DNA of 64,000 nucleotides from Benincasa hispida (taxonomy: Eukaryota > Streptophyta > Magnoliopsida > Cucurbitales > Cucurbitaceae), in contig NC_052360.1 of assembly GCF_009727055.1 (NCBI RefSeq), positions 66,300,379 to 66,364,378 of the forward strand, written 5' to 3'. The notes under the pieces were generated by a model that was not told where the DNA came from, did not search any database, and saw only the letters and a program-made list of their open reading frames with translations. Of the stretch, positions 13,362-25,800 are shown piece after piece; position 1 is the first letter of the stretch, and each line of letters begins with the position of its first letter. Both the position numbers and the translations under genes were made by a program.

Positions 13362-13600
13362 CACCTACAATAGTATGCAGTTTGCTGCTCCCTCCCTTGT
13401 TTATTATTATCTTCAATCTTCATCATTCTCAGCAACCCATTGATCATCTCTGTCACTGTTTCTGCCAAGTATATGCCAAATCGTGTTTGTAAATAAATTG
13501 TACAGTCGAAGACAGACTTATATATATATGTATATCTCTGAAAAACTTTGATGCCTAGTCATTGTAATCCCCTTGGATTTTATCTAATGAAGTGGTAAGT
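13362..13600 (+). other. ATG8 3' untranslated region
   Basis: T-rich sequence follows the stop codon, with AATAAA at 13492-13497 and a TTGTAA-rich stretch to about 13600. The true poly(A) site cannot be fixed from sequence alone. Confidence 0.5.
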
Positions 13601-14439
13601 TGTAAGTTGTAACCTTTAAAGCCTCGATGGCCTTGTCAAGAATATCGGCGATGAAATTGAAGTTCAAAGTCGACATCTTGAGCGATCAAAACCAGATTGA
13701 AACTATGAATTGATCATCTCAACTTACTGAAGTTAATGTATATTATTATTATTATTTCTGTCACTGAAGTTATTTCTTTAATTTAGGGAGCTGGATGGGC
13801 AAATTTATTTCTTAGGTGGTTTTAGTTTCTGAGTTGATTTTAGTTTTTACCAATTGAGCAGCATTTTTCCATCTGTAAAAATTTTCCTAAAATAATTTCC
13901 CCGGAAAGATACCAAATATAAAATGGTGGGTGCATGAAGAAATTGTGGGAAAATTTCATAAAATGACTCAAAATCTAAAAACTTTTTTACTAAGGACCTC
14001 TTAAAAACTTTTTTACCACTGATCTTTTGTCCATGCGAAATTTTAAAATTATCTCTAGTTTTTAAAAAGCCTTTTGATCGCATCACTTCTTCTTTCAACG
14101 ATTTCTTCGGTCCTTCATTCAATGTGCATTCAATATATCACCAACATTTCACTAAAATATTTATTCTCAACTAATATTCTTCCAATAGCATTGAAGAGAA
14201 TGAAACGTTATTCTCATTATTCACTTTCTATCGTCGAACTCCTCATGAAATTCTCTCATTGTTCTCTCGTAGCTTTCTTTCAGAGTTTCAACCCAACATC
14301 TTTGTTGATCGCTTCCATCGTCAGATTCAGTCCACATTTCTTCTTCCTTCAATGCGTTCTTCAGCCCTTTATTTAATGTAGGATTTTTTCTCCCAGATCG
14401 CTTTTATAATAAGTGTCATTTAGCATTAAATTACAATAC
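13601..14439. other. Intergenic stretch, possible left end of a Mutator-like element
   Basis: No gene could be supported. From about 13946 the plus strand reads GGGAAAATTTCATAAAATGA, which resembles the long terminal inverted repeats of plant Mutator-like elements and lies upstream of the transposase relic at 15023. The matching right end was not identified, so the boundary is only a suggestion. Confidence 0.3.
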
Positions 14440-14995
14440 GATCTTTTATATATTACTATGTGATCGTTTATACATTATTATGTGATTGTTTTTACATTAC
14501 TATGCGATCGTTATACATTACTATGCTATCGTTTATACATTACTATGCAATCATTTACTATGCGATCGTATATAAATCACTACACGATCATTCATAAATT
14601 ACTATATGATCGTATAGTAAATTATAAACGATTGTGTAGTAATTTATACACGATCGTTTTATAAATTATAAACGATTGTGTAGTAATATATACACAATCG
14701 TCCATTACAATATAAGTGTCGTTTAGCATTAAATTATAATATGATCGTTTATACATATTACTATGTGATCGTTTATACATTACTATGCAATCATTTACTA
14801 CACGATCGTATAGTAAATTATAAACGATCGTATAGTAATTTATACATGATCACATAGTAATTTATATACGATCGCATGGTATTGTATAAACGATCGCATA
14901 GTAATTTATACACGATCACATGGTAATGTATAAACGATCACATAGTAATTTATACACGATCGCATAGTAATGTATAAACAATCATTCACTTATTA
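14440..14995. repeat. CGATCG minisatellite with an orientation switch
   Basis: Units of about 20-24 bp alternate GCGATCGTTTATACATTACTAT in the left half with ATAGTAATGTATAAACGATC in the right half. The right half is the reverse complement of the left. The switch falls near 14600-14640, and a second block restarts near 14700. The whole tract can fold into long hairpins. It lies between the possible Mutator-like terminus and the transposase coding relic. Confidence 0.85.
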
Positions 14996-15427
14996 ATGAT
15001 TTGTTTATCTCATTGTAGATCAATGATGCTACTTTGCATCTTTGTACGATTTGGTGGGAATTGGGATGAGTCCGGAAGAAATTATGTTGGTGGTAATATG
15101 AAAGGTCTGAAAGTTAGAATTAGTGAGTATGATGCACCAACGACTGAATATCGATCCGGATATGTTTGATATACACATCAAATGTTGCTACAATCTATTG
15201 GTCCCAACTCCCCCAATTGACATAGTCGACGATGAAGTTGTTAGCTTCTTTTTAGAAGGCAGTGATGCATCCCGGATGCCGTTATTTTTATCAGTTACAT
15301 CTTGCGAAAGTCATGGAGTACACACGGACGATATGTACCAGCATTGCAATCCAACCAATTAACCCAATCCAATTCATACCATGTCTTCACTTGATGATCA
15401 TATTGAGCCATGTGACTTGGGGGATGA

Positions 15428-17455
15428 TGTAACGACCCAGATTTGTACGCATACAGGAAATTAAATGTCAAATATTAAGTAGGACGAAATTTTATTTAAG
15501 GGGGTGGAAATTTAAAAAAAAAATGAATAATTGGAAACTGGAAATTTATTGGATTAATTGGAAATTTATTCATTATCCAAAAATAATGAATAAGGGAGCA
15601 AAATCAGGGAGGATTAATTGGAAGTTGGACGCTAGCTAATTCAGGAGACAACGGGCAGTATATAACTTTTGTTTGGACACTACTCATTGGAAGAATTGGA
15701 GGTGAATTAATTGCCCATATACTCTTAAAATTTGAAAGAGTTAAAAAGAGGAAGTGGAGTCCACAAGCAGTGAAGGCAACCACGCGTGAAAACTAGCGAG
15801 ATTGGAGAGAACATTGGAGAGAGTGAGAGTAAAGAGAGTGAGATTCTTAGCGAGACAGTAGGAGAGAGCGGGAGCAAGAGCGAGAGCGGGAGTAAGAGCA
15901 GGAGCAGGAGCGAGACCAGCGAGAGCGAGAGCGCGACCAGCGACAGCGAGAGCAAGAGCGGGAGTCGCGAGAACCAAACCAGCTAGAAAGCTGGAGAGAG
16001 CGAGATTCTGAGAACAAAGAGAGCGGGATTTGGACAGAAGCATGGATTATGCGTTGAATTTGGCTACGATCTTATAGATTATACATGGAAAAACCCTAAA
16101 ATTGAATACAAACAAAGAATCATGACGTAAGGGAAAATGTTAGCCAAGATTAGGTGTCTTATTGAGAGGAATCCTTAAACCCTAAGTAATTTTAAAGAAG
16201 GCACCTGTACGATGATTTGACACACTGAGAAGAGCCGAAAACTACTATAAATAGGACCTTTTGCCTGAAGATTTAACCCATTCTCAAACAAATCTCAGTA
16301 ACAAAGAATCGTGTGAAAGAGTAAGTGTAAGTGAGGAAGTTCTGTAAGGCTAAAAGAGAAAAGCTTGGGTAAGGTGCTGCCCAAATTTCCTTCTAGTTTA
16401 AAAAGGGAAAGCTCTACTGATCAAATCATAAAGAATAATAAGGAATAACTAGATCACTGTAAGTAGTTTATCTCACCATCTCTTTAAATGTTCTATGGTA
16501 GTGTACCTTTATTATGTTGCATGGTTATGTTAATTGTTATATTGCATTACATGTTTAGAACACGTTTCTCTACAAGGGACCCTATGCATTATGTTTGTTC
16601 ATGATTACGTTAAAATAAAGTTTTAATTAGGTGTAAGTTATGCTTCCAGTCTAATCTTACGTTTATGTTAATGATTGATGTTGGATGCGACTCTGGCCCT
16701 ACTGACTGCATGACCCGCTAATCATCAGATGGGTTAGTTTCCGCTTAAGTCTTCATCTTCCTATCAGGGCGGAGAAATTTATGCTTCCAGGGCTGGCAGG
16801 GCATGTATGGTTGCACCCCTCCAGGCCTAATCTTACGTTATGTTTACGTTAGAGACTAGCAGGGTATGTATGGTTGCACCCCTTTAGTCCAATATTATGT
16901 TTATGCTAATGGTTGATGTTGGATGCGACTCTGACCCTACTGACTGCATGACCCGCTAATCATCAGATGGGTTAGTTTTCGCTTAGGTCCTCATCTTCCT
17001 ATCAGGGCAGAGAGATTTATGTTGGAAGCATAACCGACCACCACATGTTATTATACGTTTTCGGTCCCAACCATATGTTTTCATGACATGTTGCTTGTGA
17101 TTGTGCATTTGGTCACTACCCTACTTGAGAACTACTTATTGGGTATATTATATACTCATCCTATATTTTTACAGACTTTGTAGGTAAGGACACAGCGTAG
17201 ATGGCAGAATTGGACGTCGCTCAAATGGCTAACCATCAAACTCACTATTATAAGCACATGCATTTTGTACCACCACACTAATGTTTTATGGATCGGTGTT
17301 TTGATAAATAAACTTTTTATATAGTTTTTCTATCTAATTAATAAAATTTAGATATGTTCTTTGAAATTTTCACCAGAACTCATCTCATGATAGAAAAGTC
17401 TAAGTATGCATGTCGTAGCGGTCGGATCATAATGTGTAAGGATCCGGTCGTTACA
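15428..17455 (+). mobile_element. 2028-bp solo LTR with GATGA target duplication
   Basis: It starts TGTAACGACCCAG and ends GGATCCGGTCGTTACA, a good inverted terminal pair. GATGA stands at 15423-15427 and again at 17456-17460. It interrupts the MULE transposase. TGTAACGACCC-type starts are shared with the gypsy LTR at 35701 (there on the opposite end), so a Ty3/gypsy origin is likely. An R/GAGCGAG-rich stretch at 15785-15985 and a 240-bp direct repeat at 16672-17030 are internal. A splice-like CTGTAAGTAG at 16456 and TTTACAG at 17168 are of unknown meaning. Confidence 0.88.
16672..17030 (+). repeat. Two direct copies of an about 240-bp unit inside the solo LTR
   Basis: Copies starting GTTGATGTTGGATGCGACTC at about 16676 and 16914 share CTACTGACTGCATGACCCG, AATCATCAGATGGGTTAGTT and CTTCCTATCAGGGC, with few differences. 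Two further shorter elements (GGGTATGTATGGTTGCACCCC) are also repeated between them. Confidence 0.8.
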
Positions 17456-18667
17456 GATGATCGAAGTGAAGCTTGGTTTGGTTGGAACAGTGAACCCAGA
17501 TGTACTTCACAATTCAATACTAAACATGGATATTGACAATCTTCAGGACTATAAACTTCTCCAACATTTAACATCCATGTTCCAACCCCATCTGCTCTCG
17601 TTCCACCAATTGTGATGCCTCTGGTTCTAATGCATTCCACCATTCCAACCGAACCATTTGTTGATATACCCAGACCATTAGAGGGCCCCTTGTATGACGA
17701 CCTCATCACAATACCTCATGACTGTCTGAATGACGAGGATATAAAGGTCAGTCAAATTTTCTTTTCGAAATATGACTTGCTAGTTAAATTATCGATGCTT
17801 ACAATAAGAAAGAACTTTGACTACCTGTAAAAATGTCAACAAAGAGCTTGTTAACTATCCGGCGTTCGACGGAGGAATGCAAGTGGAGGGTCCATGCAAA
17901 AAAAAAAAAAAAAAAAAGAAAGAAAGTGATTCTTTCAAAGTGACAAAATATCCCAGTGAACATACATGTTCTCTTGAAATGAGAACTGATAATGAAATGA
18001 GAACTGGTAATCATCGACAAGCAAAAAGTTGGGTTATTGGACACTTAATCAAGTCAAAATATAAAAAAGTTGGTCGAACCTACCGCCCAAGGGATATAAT
18101 TGAGGACGTCCAATTATGGAGTGAACATAAGTTACGGATGGGCTTATCGCATTAGAGAGTACAGATTGGTGTATGCACGAGGGTTGCCAGAAGGATCATA
18201 TGCTATTGTTAGGGCATATGGTGAGGCACTTAAGCTTGCAAATCCAGGTACGATATTTAAGGTTGAAGTAGAGGACAGACAATACTTTAAGTACGTCTTC
18301 ATGGCACTTGGTCCGTGTTTCAAGGGTTTTCTAAATTGCATCCACCTAATAATCATTGTTGATGGGACCCTTTGGCATGAGAAATACAAAGGTATGTTGT
18401 TAATAGCAATATGTATCGATGGCAATAAAAACATATATCCTATCGCTTTCAGTATTGTAGATGGTGGGAACGATGTATCATGAACTTGGTTTATGGCTCA
18501 TTTGAAGGCTTCGATAGGAGACGTTCCAATTTAGTGATTATATCAGATCATGACATCTCAATTGCAAAGGCTGTTGCAAGTATATTCCCTAATGAATTTC
18601 ATGCCCTGTGTATATACTATATTCGGAACAATTTGGTTGACAAATTCAAGAATAAGGACATAATCCC

Positions 18668-20794
18668 TATAACGACCCAATTCCCTAGTACTCGAGCTAG
18701 GTCGTTACTTTACACATGCATGCATAGAATTTAAAATGATACATTTTTCATAGCGAAATAAATGCTAAATAAATAAAGTCAAATAAAATATTTTCATTAA
18801 AATTAAATAAAAGTCAAATAACAGGGTATCCATAAATCATAATTAAAAATTTAATGAGTTTAGAGAACTTTAAAAGTTTGGAAACGAATACTAATTAGTA
18901 AGTTTCAAACATGAAGACTGAAAATGGAAAAACATGAGAGAAATCTAAACATCACGAGTGGAAGCATAAAACTGGTCCCAGTAGCTCGATCACGGATTCC
19001 GCTTGTCATTCGCCGGCGCGTCCTTACTCTTACTTGAAACATAAACATGAGAATGGGTGAGTATAAAATACTCAGTAAGTAACCCCACTACCGAGGTCAG
19101 GCTAGGCATCTATGTCTTCTAGATGCCTACCTCTAGTGGAACATATAAACTGCTCTAGTCCTCATGGGACTCATACATGCATGAAAAAATTATTTCTATC
19201 CTACTGTAGTTAAGTATTTCCACTACCTCTAGTAAGTCCCGTAGGACCCGCAACCTCTGATGAATCCCGAAGGAAATACAATCTCTTATATACACATGGT
19301 TATGCATACACCTCTTTTATATACACATAACCCACTTAATGTGTACCTCTTTCGTACACATGGTTACGTATACACCTCTTTCGTATATACATAATCCACT
19401 GAGTATGTACCTCTTTTGTACATCTAGTTATGTATACACCTCTTTCGTATACACATAACCCACTGAGTATGTACCTCTTTTGTACACCCCAGATCCTCTC
19501 TATAAAGGTAGGGATGCGTACCTCTTATGTACACATGGTTAGGTATACACCTCTTTCGTATACACATAACCCACTGAGTATGTACCTCTTTCGTTCACCC
19601 TAGTACCCTCTGGGTATGTATCACTTTCATACACACTAGCTCTAGTACATCTCTTTCATGTATTAGCGCCTGGACCTACATCACTTTCATGCAGTCACAT
19701 AGTCTAGAAAGGAAAAGAGATTGCATCTAACTTCATATTACATATAACATTCACCTAATCATGAATCCTCTAAAATCTCCTGATCAAGGTCAGACTAGTT
19801 AACCTCAACATACGTAATTAATCTAGTATTAATGGATCCACTTTAGTACATCACTTTCACGCACTAACTCATGTAACAATCAAACATTTGAAATTTCATA
19901 ATACATCATATAACTTACGCACTTTCATAATAAATCACATCAATAAGCACATCAACAAAATGCTCCAACCTTCACCTAACTTTAAGACATTTCCGTAGTG
20001 GTGTCGCTTAACTCATAATTTAGGGTCATGCCCAATCGTCCTTTTAATATATTTCATAAAATTCTAAATCCTGCTCATACATTAACGTGTTTCAGTCATA
20101 TTATCACATGCTCATATATCTTTTCTAAACAGTCTATTAAATCTCAGAACAGTCAAAATTATCCTTGTAACTAGTCATACAGTCCTAATACAACCATATG
20201 GAATCACATACCATCTCATGCTAGCATTCAAGTATCTATGTGCAAAAATAAATAATTCAGATCTCATACCAGAACATACTTTGATCATATTATACTATCA
20301 GTCTATCATGCTTTCATCCTACCATAACATTCATTTATCATGCTAGCATACATCTAATGCCTGGCCCGTGGGCAGTTCTAGTAGTAAGATTACTTACCTA
20401 TAATCGCAAACTCTAGAAACTTGAAGCTCAACCTCTTTCTTGCCCAATGGAACCTTGAATCAAACAAACATGCAAAACAACTTTAATCCTTGTTGGTTGT
20501 TGTTCGAAATTTAGAGCTATTAAGAAGTAGGTAACTCAAATCTAATGTCGAAATAGAATAGGGAATTGTCGAACAATTGTAAAAAAGGGAAAAACCGTTG
20601 TTGTTAGGGTGTTTTGATCATGCGAGACGCTGCTTAAAGTTGCTAGAAGTCGCAAGCATTGTGGCCGTTGAAGTTGTATATTGCAGCATCAGAGGACATT
20701 GGTTGGAGATCGTGGGCATTGCCGTTGTTCATTGGAAGGAGAAAACGAGCAGATGGGAGGTAGGGTTTGATTTAAAAAAAAAAAAAAAAACAAC

Positions 20795-20827
<33 letters not shown>

Positions 20828-21100
20828 GGAAATAAGTATAATTACATTTAATTCCTTTCCGTTTTACTATTAAATTCCATTACATTAAATTCCTTTCTAT
20901 TTTACTACTAAATTCCTTTCCGTTTCAAAAGAAAATTAATTCCTGCCATTAATTTCCAATTTGAATATTTCACGCCAATAATTAAATTTCCGTACTTACA
21001 CTTGAAGTCCAAAATTTCAAAAATGCCCTCCAACTAATAACAATTACTGAAATTTCAAATAATAAAGTTACTGAAATTACATTATTACTAAAAAATAAAC
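18668..21100 (-). mobile_element. Ty3/gypsy solo LTR relic interrupting the MULE
   Basis: The left edge TATAACGACCCAATTCCC at 18668 matches the LTR end at 35701 (TGTAACGACCCGACCCC). Landmarks then follow in the same order as at 35701-36943: TACACATGCATGCAT, GAGTGGAAGCATAAAACTGG, AAAATACTCAGTAAGTAACC and GGTCAGGCTAGGCATC. Those in the distal part match 31870-32477: GCCTGGCCCGTGGGCAGTTC, GTAGTAAGATTACTTACC and TTAATTTCC. The right end fades near 21100 without a clear GGGTGTTACA. The possible target duplication is poor (ATCCC/TTCCC). There is no internal domain. Confidence 0.75.
19262..19690. repeat. Minisatellite of CCTCTTTCGTATACACATAACC type in the LTR
   Basis: A unit of about 64 bp alternates ACACATGGTTATGTATACACC, TCTTTCGTATACACATAACC and CACTGAGTATGTACCTCTTT over five or more rounds. 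It is preceded by single copies of GATGAATCCCGAAGGAAATA, the unit that forms the array at the same LTR position elsewhere (36240-36365 and 31210-31580). Confidence 0.8.
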
Positions 21101-22143
21101 GGGCACTCTGTTCCCTAGACGTAGGTGGTATTTCATCGAACTGAGTTACCATACTCTGTTTTATGTTCTGGTCTTAGTTATGATATTTCTGGAAATGCTG
21201 TAATATTGTGTGTAACAAATTTTGGTCCTTGTATGTTAGATAACCTTTATTTCATGGAAGACTAACAATATTTGCCTGAGTGATGAAAATACGTGTTTTT
21301 AAGCAGTTAGAAAGCCAATCCAAACATACTCTTAATTAAGAGGGAGGGGTGAAAGGTGAACAAAACTCTAACCGAAAGGAAATGTCGAACAAGACAAGAA
21401 ACAAAACAAGAAGAAATTGTTTTGTGTAGTTTCTAATATTTAATTAGCCCAATTTTTAGTAGAACTTTTTTCAATTTTGTAAACATGATATGAGAATGTT
21501 CATAAAAGAAAATCCACTTCTAAAAAATGAGAAACGAGAACAGAAATGAGAATGGAACAAAATATGCCTTTAAATACTATCCCAAAAAATATTTAAAAAT
21601 AAAATATACACTAAAAAAAGTAAGTGCACGTGTACATATCCTTTCATTTACCATAATAAAAGAATTTCCATGTACCTAGAAAAACTTACATCTAAAGTCA
21701 GTTAAGTCATGAATCATGTAACATATGCATCTAGCTTATTAATTCTAACTCTAATATCTTTTTGGTTTTTAATTTTTGAGCTTAGTATGTTGGTTTGATC
21801 CTTAGATTTCAAAACCTTACAATTTTCTTTTTTCCTTTTCGAGTTTTGATAATGCTCCAATTTGGTTGATGAGATAACAGAATCATTAGTACTAGGATGA
21901 TAATTGAAATCCATTTAATATTTTGTAAAATGTATCTTTCCCTTGTTGAGTTTTGACAAAATATTAGAAGAGTAGTTATCCTATATTAGAAAAATTCAAA
22001 GAAGCTAAGTGATGGGCTCTAAGCATTATAAAAGGAGCCTAGACATTTTGTTTCCAATTGTTCTATGTTAAAAACACTTTAAGTTTAAGTGTGTTAACTC
22101 TAGTTAAATTATCTTAGTGTGATGGGCTATAGTTCCCTTTTTG
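21101..22143. other. Stretch without supported genes
   Basis: AT-rich sequence with no convincing ORF. The part at 21100-21300 (CTCTGTTCCCTAGACGTAGG, TGTTCTGGTCTTAGTTATG) looks transcribed-like or repeat-like but matches nothing I recognise. Confidence 0.35.
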
Positions 22144-22360
22144 TGTTGGAAATGCGACCAAAGTCCCACATTGGTTAGATAAGAAGATGATCATTGGTAT
22201 ATAAGTGAGGATGACTATCTCCATTGGTATGAGTCCTTTTAGGGTGAAACAAAAAACAAAGCCATGAGGGTTTATGCCCAAAGTGGACAATATCATACCA
22301 TTGTAGAGATAGTTTAAGCCTTGAAAGTAGCGTTCGAGGGGAGGATTGTTGGAAATGAGA
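22144..22360 (+). repeat. Small LTR-type element fragment with PPT-like end
   Basis: It starts TGTTGGAAATGCGACC and contains AGTCCCACATTGGTTAGAT and GGTATATAAGTGAGGATG. A purine tract CGAGGGGAGGAT at 22335-22346 precedes another TGTTGGAAATG at 22347. This order (LTR body, PPT, LTR start) suggests a miniature LTR retrotransposon (TRIM-like) or a remnant of one. A related inverted copy lies at 37221-37338. Confidence 0.5.
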
Positions 22361-22870
22361 CCTTCTGACAGGCGAACTCGCACGCAACCTCACCGTCGGA
22401 CACAACCTATTGCACGTCAGAATACAGTTGTCGTCTCCGGGCGAGAATGGAAACCCAAGCCAGAACTACCTATACGACAGAAAGAACCTATTGTCACGAT
22501 GGTCTAAAATTTTGGCTGCCTCTCTCTACCTCTAAGTGTTTCACGATTTTTAGCCCTAAACACAAAGAATATGGGTTAATTACAAAATTGCTATTTGTCC
22601 ATAATTACCATAATGCATAGAAGATTCAAGAGGCCCCTAATGACGAAACTAGATCTTGTGGAATCATATTGAATATTTGACATCCAATCTCCAAAAAAAT
22701 CCCATGGGTCTTTAATTTAACCAACAACCCAATAAGCCCACTTAAATTCCTTATTATTTTCTACAAATCTTCCTCATAACAAGAATATTTAATTGTCAAG
22801 CTGATTCTCCAAACTCCCTATCATCCATATTTTCAGCCCATTTAACAGGTATTTAAACCTATGGTTGGAA
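22361..22870. other. Stretch without supported genes, left of the copia pol relic
   Basis: This is where the 3' untranslated part or LTR of the minus-strand copia relic at 22871-25987 would be expected. I could not recognise an LTR start or end. Nothing else is evident. Confidence 0.3.
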
Positions 22871-25800
22871 GAACCTTGGTTAACATATCTGACAAATTCT
22901 CAACTGTATGAACCTTGACCAGTTCAACATCTTTCTGGGCCACAACTTCTTTGATAAAATGAAATTTGACATTTAATGCTTAAACTGTTCATGATGAGAT
23001 GGATTCTTCACAAGATGAATAGCACTCTGGCTATCACAACGGATGATAGGAATGAACTCCTGCGACAACAACTCACCAACTATCATTTTCAACCACACTG
23101 CCTCTTTCACAACTTCACCCACTAAAATATACTCCGACTCAGTAGTAGACAAAGCAATAACTGACTGTAGAGCAACCTTTCAATTGACTACATTACCAAA
23201 CAAACGAAAAATGTGACCTAACAGGGACCTTCTTTTGTCAATATTTGTAGCATAATCTGCATCTGTGAAGCCTTTCAATAGTGCTGATTTGTCACAATCC
23301 TTGCTAAAACACAATGATACACTGACACTACCTTTTAAATATTGAAGCACCCATTTAACTACATTTCAATGCTCCTTTTCAGGATTTGACATAAACCTAC
23401 TTATCATACTCATAGCATATTCCAAGTCAGGTCTAGTACAAATCATCAAATACATAATACTTCCAACAACATTACAATAGGGAATATTAGACATCTCTAA
23501 CCTTTCTTGTTTAGTAACAGGACACTGAGACGAAGAAAGCCTAAAATGAGATGCTAAGGGTATCAAAACTGCCTTACAACCAGACATATTATACTTCTCA
23601 AGCAGTTTATACACATAACTCTCCTGCGAAATGGTTAACAAATCTTTCTCCCTATCTCTTTTCACGTCCATGCCTAGGATCCTTTTCAATTCACCTAAAT
23701 CTTTCATCTTAAATTCACTACTCAACTATTTCTTGAGATCACAGATTTCAGAATAATCGTTAGACACAAGGATCATATCATCTACATACAGAAGTAGATA
23801 AATATATTTATCTTTCTGAGATAGTTTCCAGTACACACAGGCATCATATGAGCTCCTGTGGAACCCCTACTTTAGAATAAAGGTGTCAAACCTGATATAC
23901 CACTACCTTAGCGATTGCTTCAGTCCTTAGATGGACTTGTGAAGACGAAAAACCATGTTTTCCTTTCCTTTCACCTCATAGCTCTTAGGTTGAGCCATGT
24001 AGATCACTTTCTCCAATTCTCCATGAAGGAAAGCTGTGGTGACGTTCAACACCAGAGAGAAAATCTCATGAAAGTCAACTCCCTCCTTCTGAGTATAGCC
24101 TTTGCCTACCAGTCTAGCCTTCTACCTAGGCTTGCTATCACCTTCTATACCTGGCTTGATTTTATAAATCCACTTTGACTGAATGAGTTTTTTATTAAGA
24201 GGCCTTGGAACCAATGACCATGTCTGATTATTCTACAATGAGAACAACTCTACTTCCACAGCATCCTTCCATTGTTCTTTCGAATCAGATACAATTGTCT
24301 CCTTAAAAGTAAGAGGCTCTGCTTCAATACTGTCAGCTACACAAGTAAGAGCATAAGCAACTAAATCAACATAACCATACCTTGTACGAGTCTGCCTCAC
24401 CCGTTGAGGCCTGTCACGTGTAAGCTGATAGTTCTGTAGGTCACTGCTACTTGAACTTTCTTCACCGATAGCTCCCNGTACGAGTCTGCCTCACCCGTTG
24501 AGGCCTGTCACGTGTAAGCTGATAGTTCTGTAGGTCACTGCTACTTGAACTTTCTTCACCGATAGCTCCCTCATCAATCAAAGTCCTCTGCAGTTGAGGC
24601 CGTCTACCATCAGAATTGGATGACTGATCACTGGATTTTCCTGAACTAACTAATGATTGTGCTTTAGAATCGATTCTAATCTCTGCCTTAACTTGATCAA
24701 CTATTTGCTGTTTCTGCTGCTCTTTGACACAAAATGGCATCTCTGCTTCATTAAAGGTCACATCTCTGTTGATAATACATTTATTTCTGCCCTCTTCCAA
24801 ACACCAAAGTTTATATCCTTTAATATCCTGAGGATAACCAATAAACATACATTTCAGTGCCATCTTATTCAGCTTCCCTTCCTTAACATGAGCATAAGCT
24901 AAACATCCAAACACTATGAGATGATCCAAACTTGGAGCTTTTCTTGTCCATATCTCCTGCGGAGTCTTTAGGCCTAAGGAGGAAGACAGACTTCTATTAA
25001 TGAGATAACAGGCTGTTTGGGCAGCTTCTCCCAAAACTTTAAGGGTAATGAAGCATTTGTCAAAAGACATCTTGTATGCTCCATAACTGTTCTGTTAAAC
25101 CTCGCAGCTAAACCATTCTGCTGTGGAGTGTACATAACAGTGAAATACCTCGTAATCCCCTCAGATTTGCAAAATTTATCAAATTTTTTATTCATAAATT
25201 CTAAACCGTTGTCTGTCCTCAGATACTTTACCTTTCTGCCTGTTTGGTTTTTTTTTTGCTTTTTCTAATCAAGAAATTTCCCAAAAGCTTCATCCTTCTG
25301 TTTCAGTGGATACATCCACACCTTCCTTGAAAAATCATCGATGATCGACATGAAGTATCTTGAACCTCCCATAAAAGGTACCTTTGTAGGACCCACAAAT
25401 CTGAATGAACATAATCCAAAATTCCTTTGGTAGAATGCTTCCCTTTCCCAAACTTCACTCTGGTAGACTTTTTCATTATGTGATGTTCACAAAATAGGAG
25501 TTCAATGTCTTTAACTCCTCAAAGAAAACCTTGTTGTGAAAGAGCTTGAAGACCTCTTTCACTCACATGAACTAGTCTGTTATGCTATAACATAGACACA
25601 TATGTTTTTTCCTAGATGCAAGAGCAGCACTACCTGAAACTATTGTACCCTCCAACACATAAAGGCCATTCCTCAAGGTCCCCTTCAGCTTAACCAAAGA
25701 ACCCTTGATAACCTTCAGAACTCTATTCTCAGATTTATTGGAATAACCTATTCTATCTAATTCGCTCAGAGAAATTAAATTTCGTTTGAGTTCTGGAATA

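Larger units (their letters stand above)
15023..18667 (+). pseudogene. Mutator-like (MULE) transposase relic split by a solo LTR
   Basis: The N-terminal part starts at ATG 15023 or 15026 just after an acceptor-like TCATTGTAG, changes frame near 15125, and continues to 15360 (DIHIKCCYNLLVPTPP). A solo LTR (15428-17455) interrupts it. After it come DEDIKVSQIFFSKYDLL (near 17735), a zinc-binding style C...HTC segment (EECKWRVHAK, EHTCSLE) with a tract of about 20 A inside it, and the MULE DDE core: D at VDGT (18361) and D at ISDHD (18546). TGA at 18481-18483 stands where Trp is expected, and a one-base change near 18530 shifts the frame. The third acidic residue and SWIM zinc finger are missing, because another LTR cuts the gene at 18667. 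It cannot encode an active transposase. Confidence 0.88.

Noticed and set aside
15725..16043. Open frames rich in Ser/Leu or Ser/Glu on both strands
   Set aside because: Low-complexity GAGCGAG tract inside the solo LTR; all frames stay open because of composition.
19262..19690. CRISPR-like regular repeat array
   Set aside because: Units are adjacent with no unique spacers, in a eukaryotic LTR; an ordinary minisatellite.
20598..20873. Open frame ending in a poly-Lys and poly-Ile stretch
   Set aside because: It lies in a gypsy LTR relic and ends in poly-A and (AAT)n tracts; no domain.
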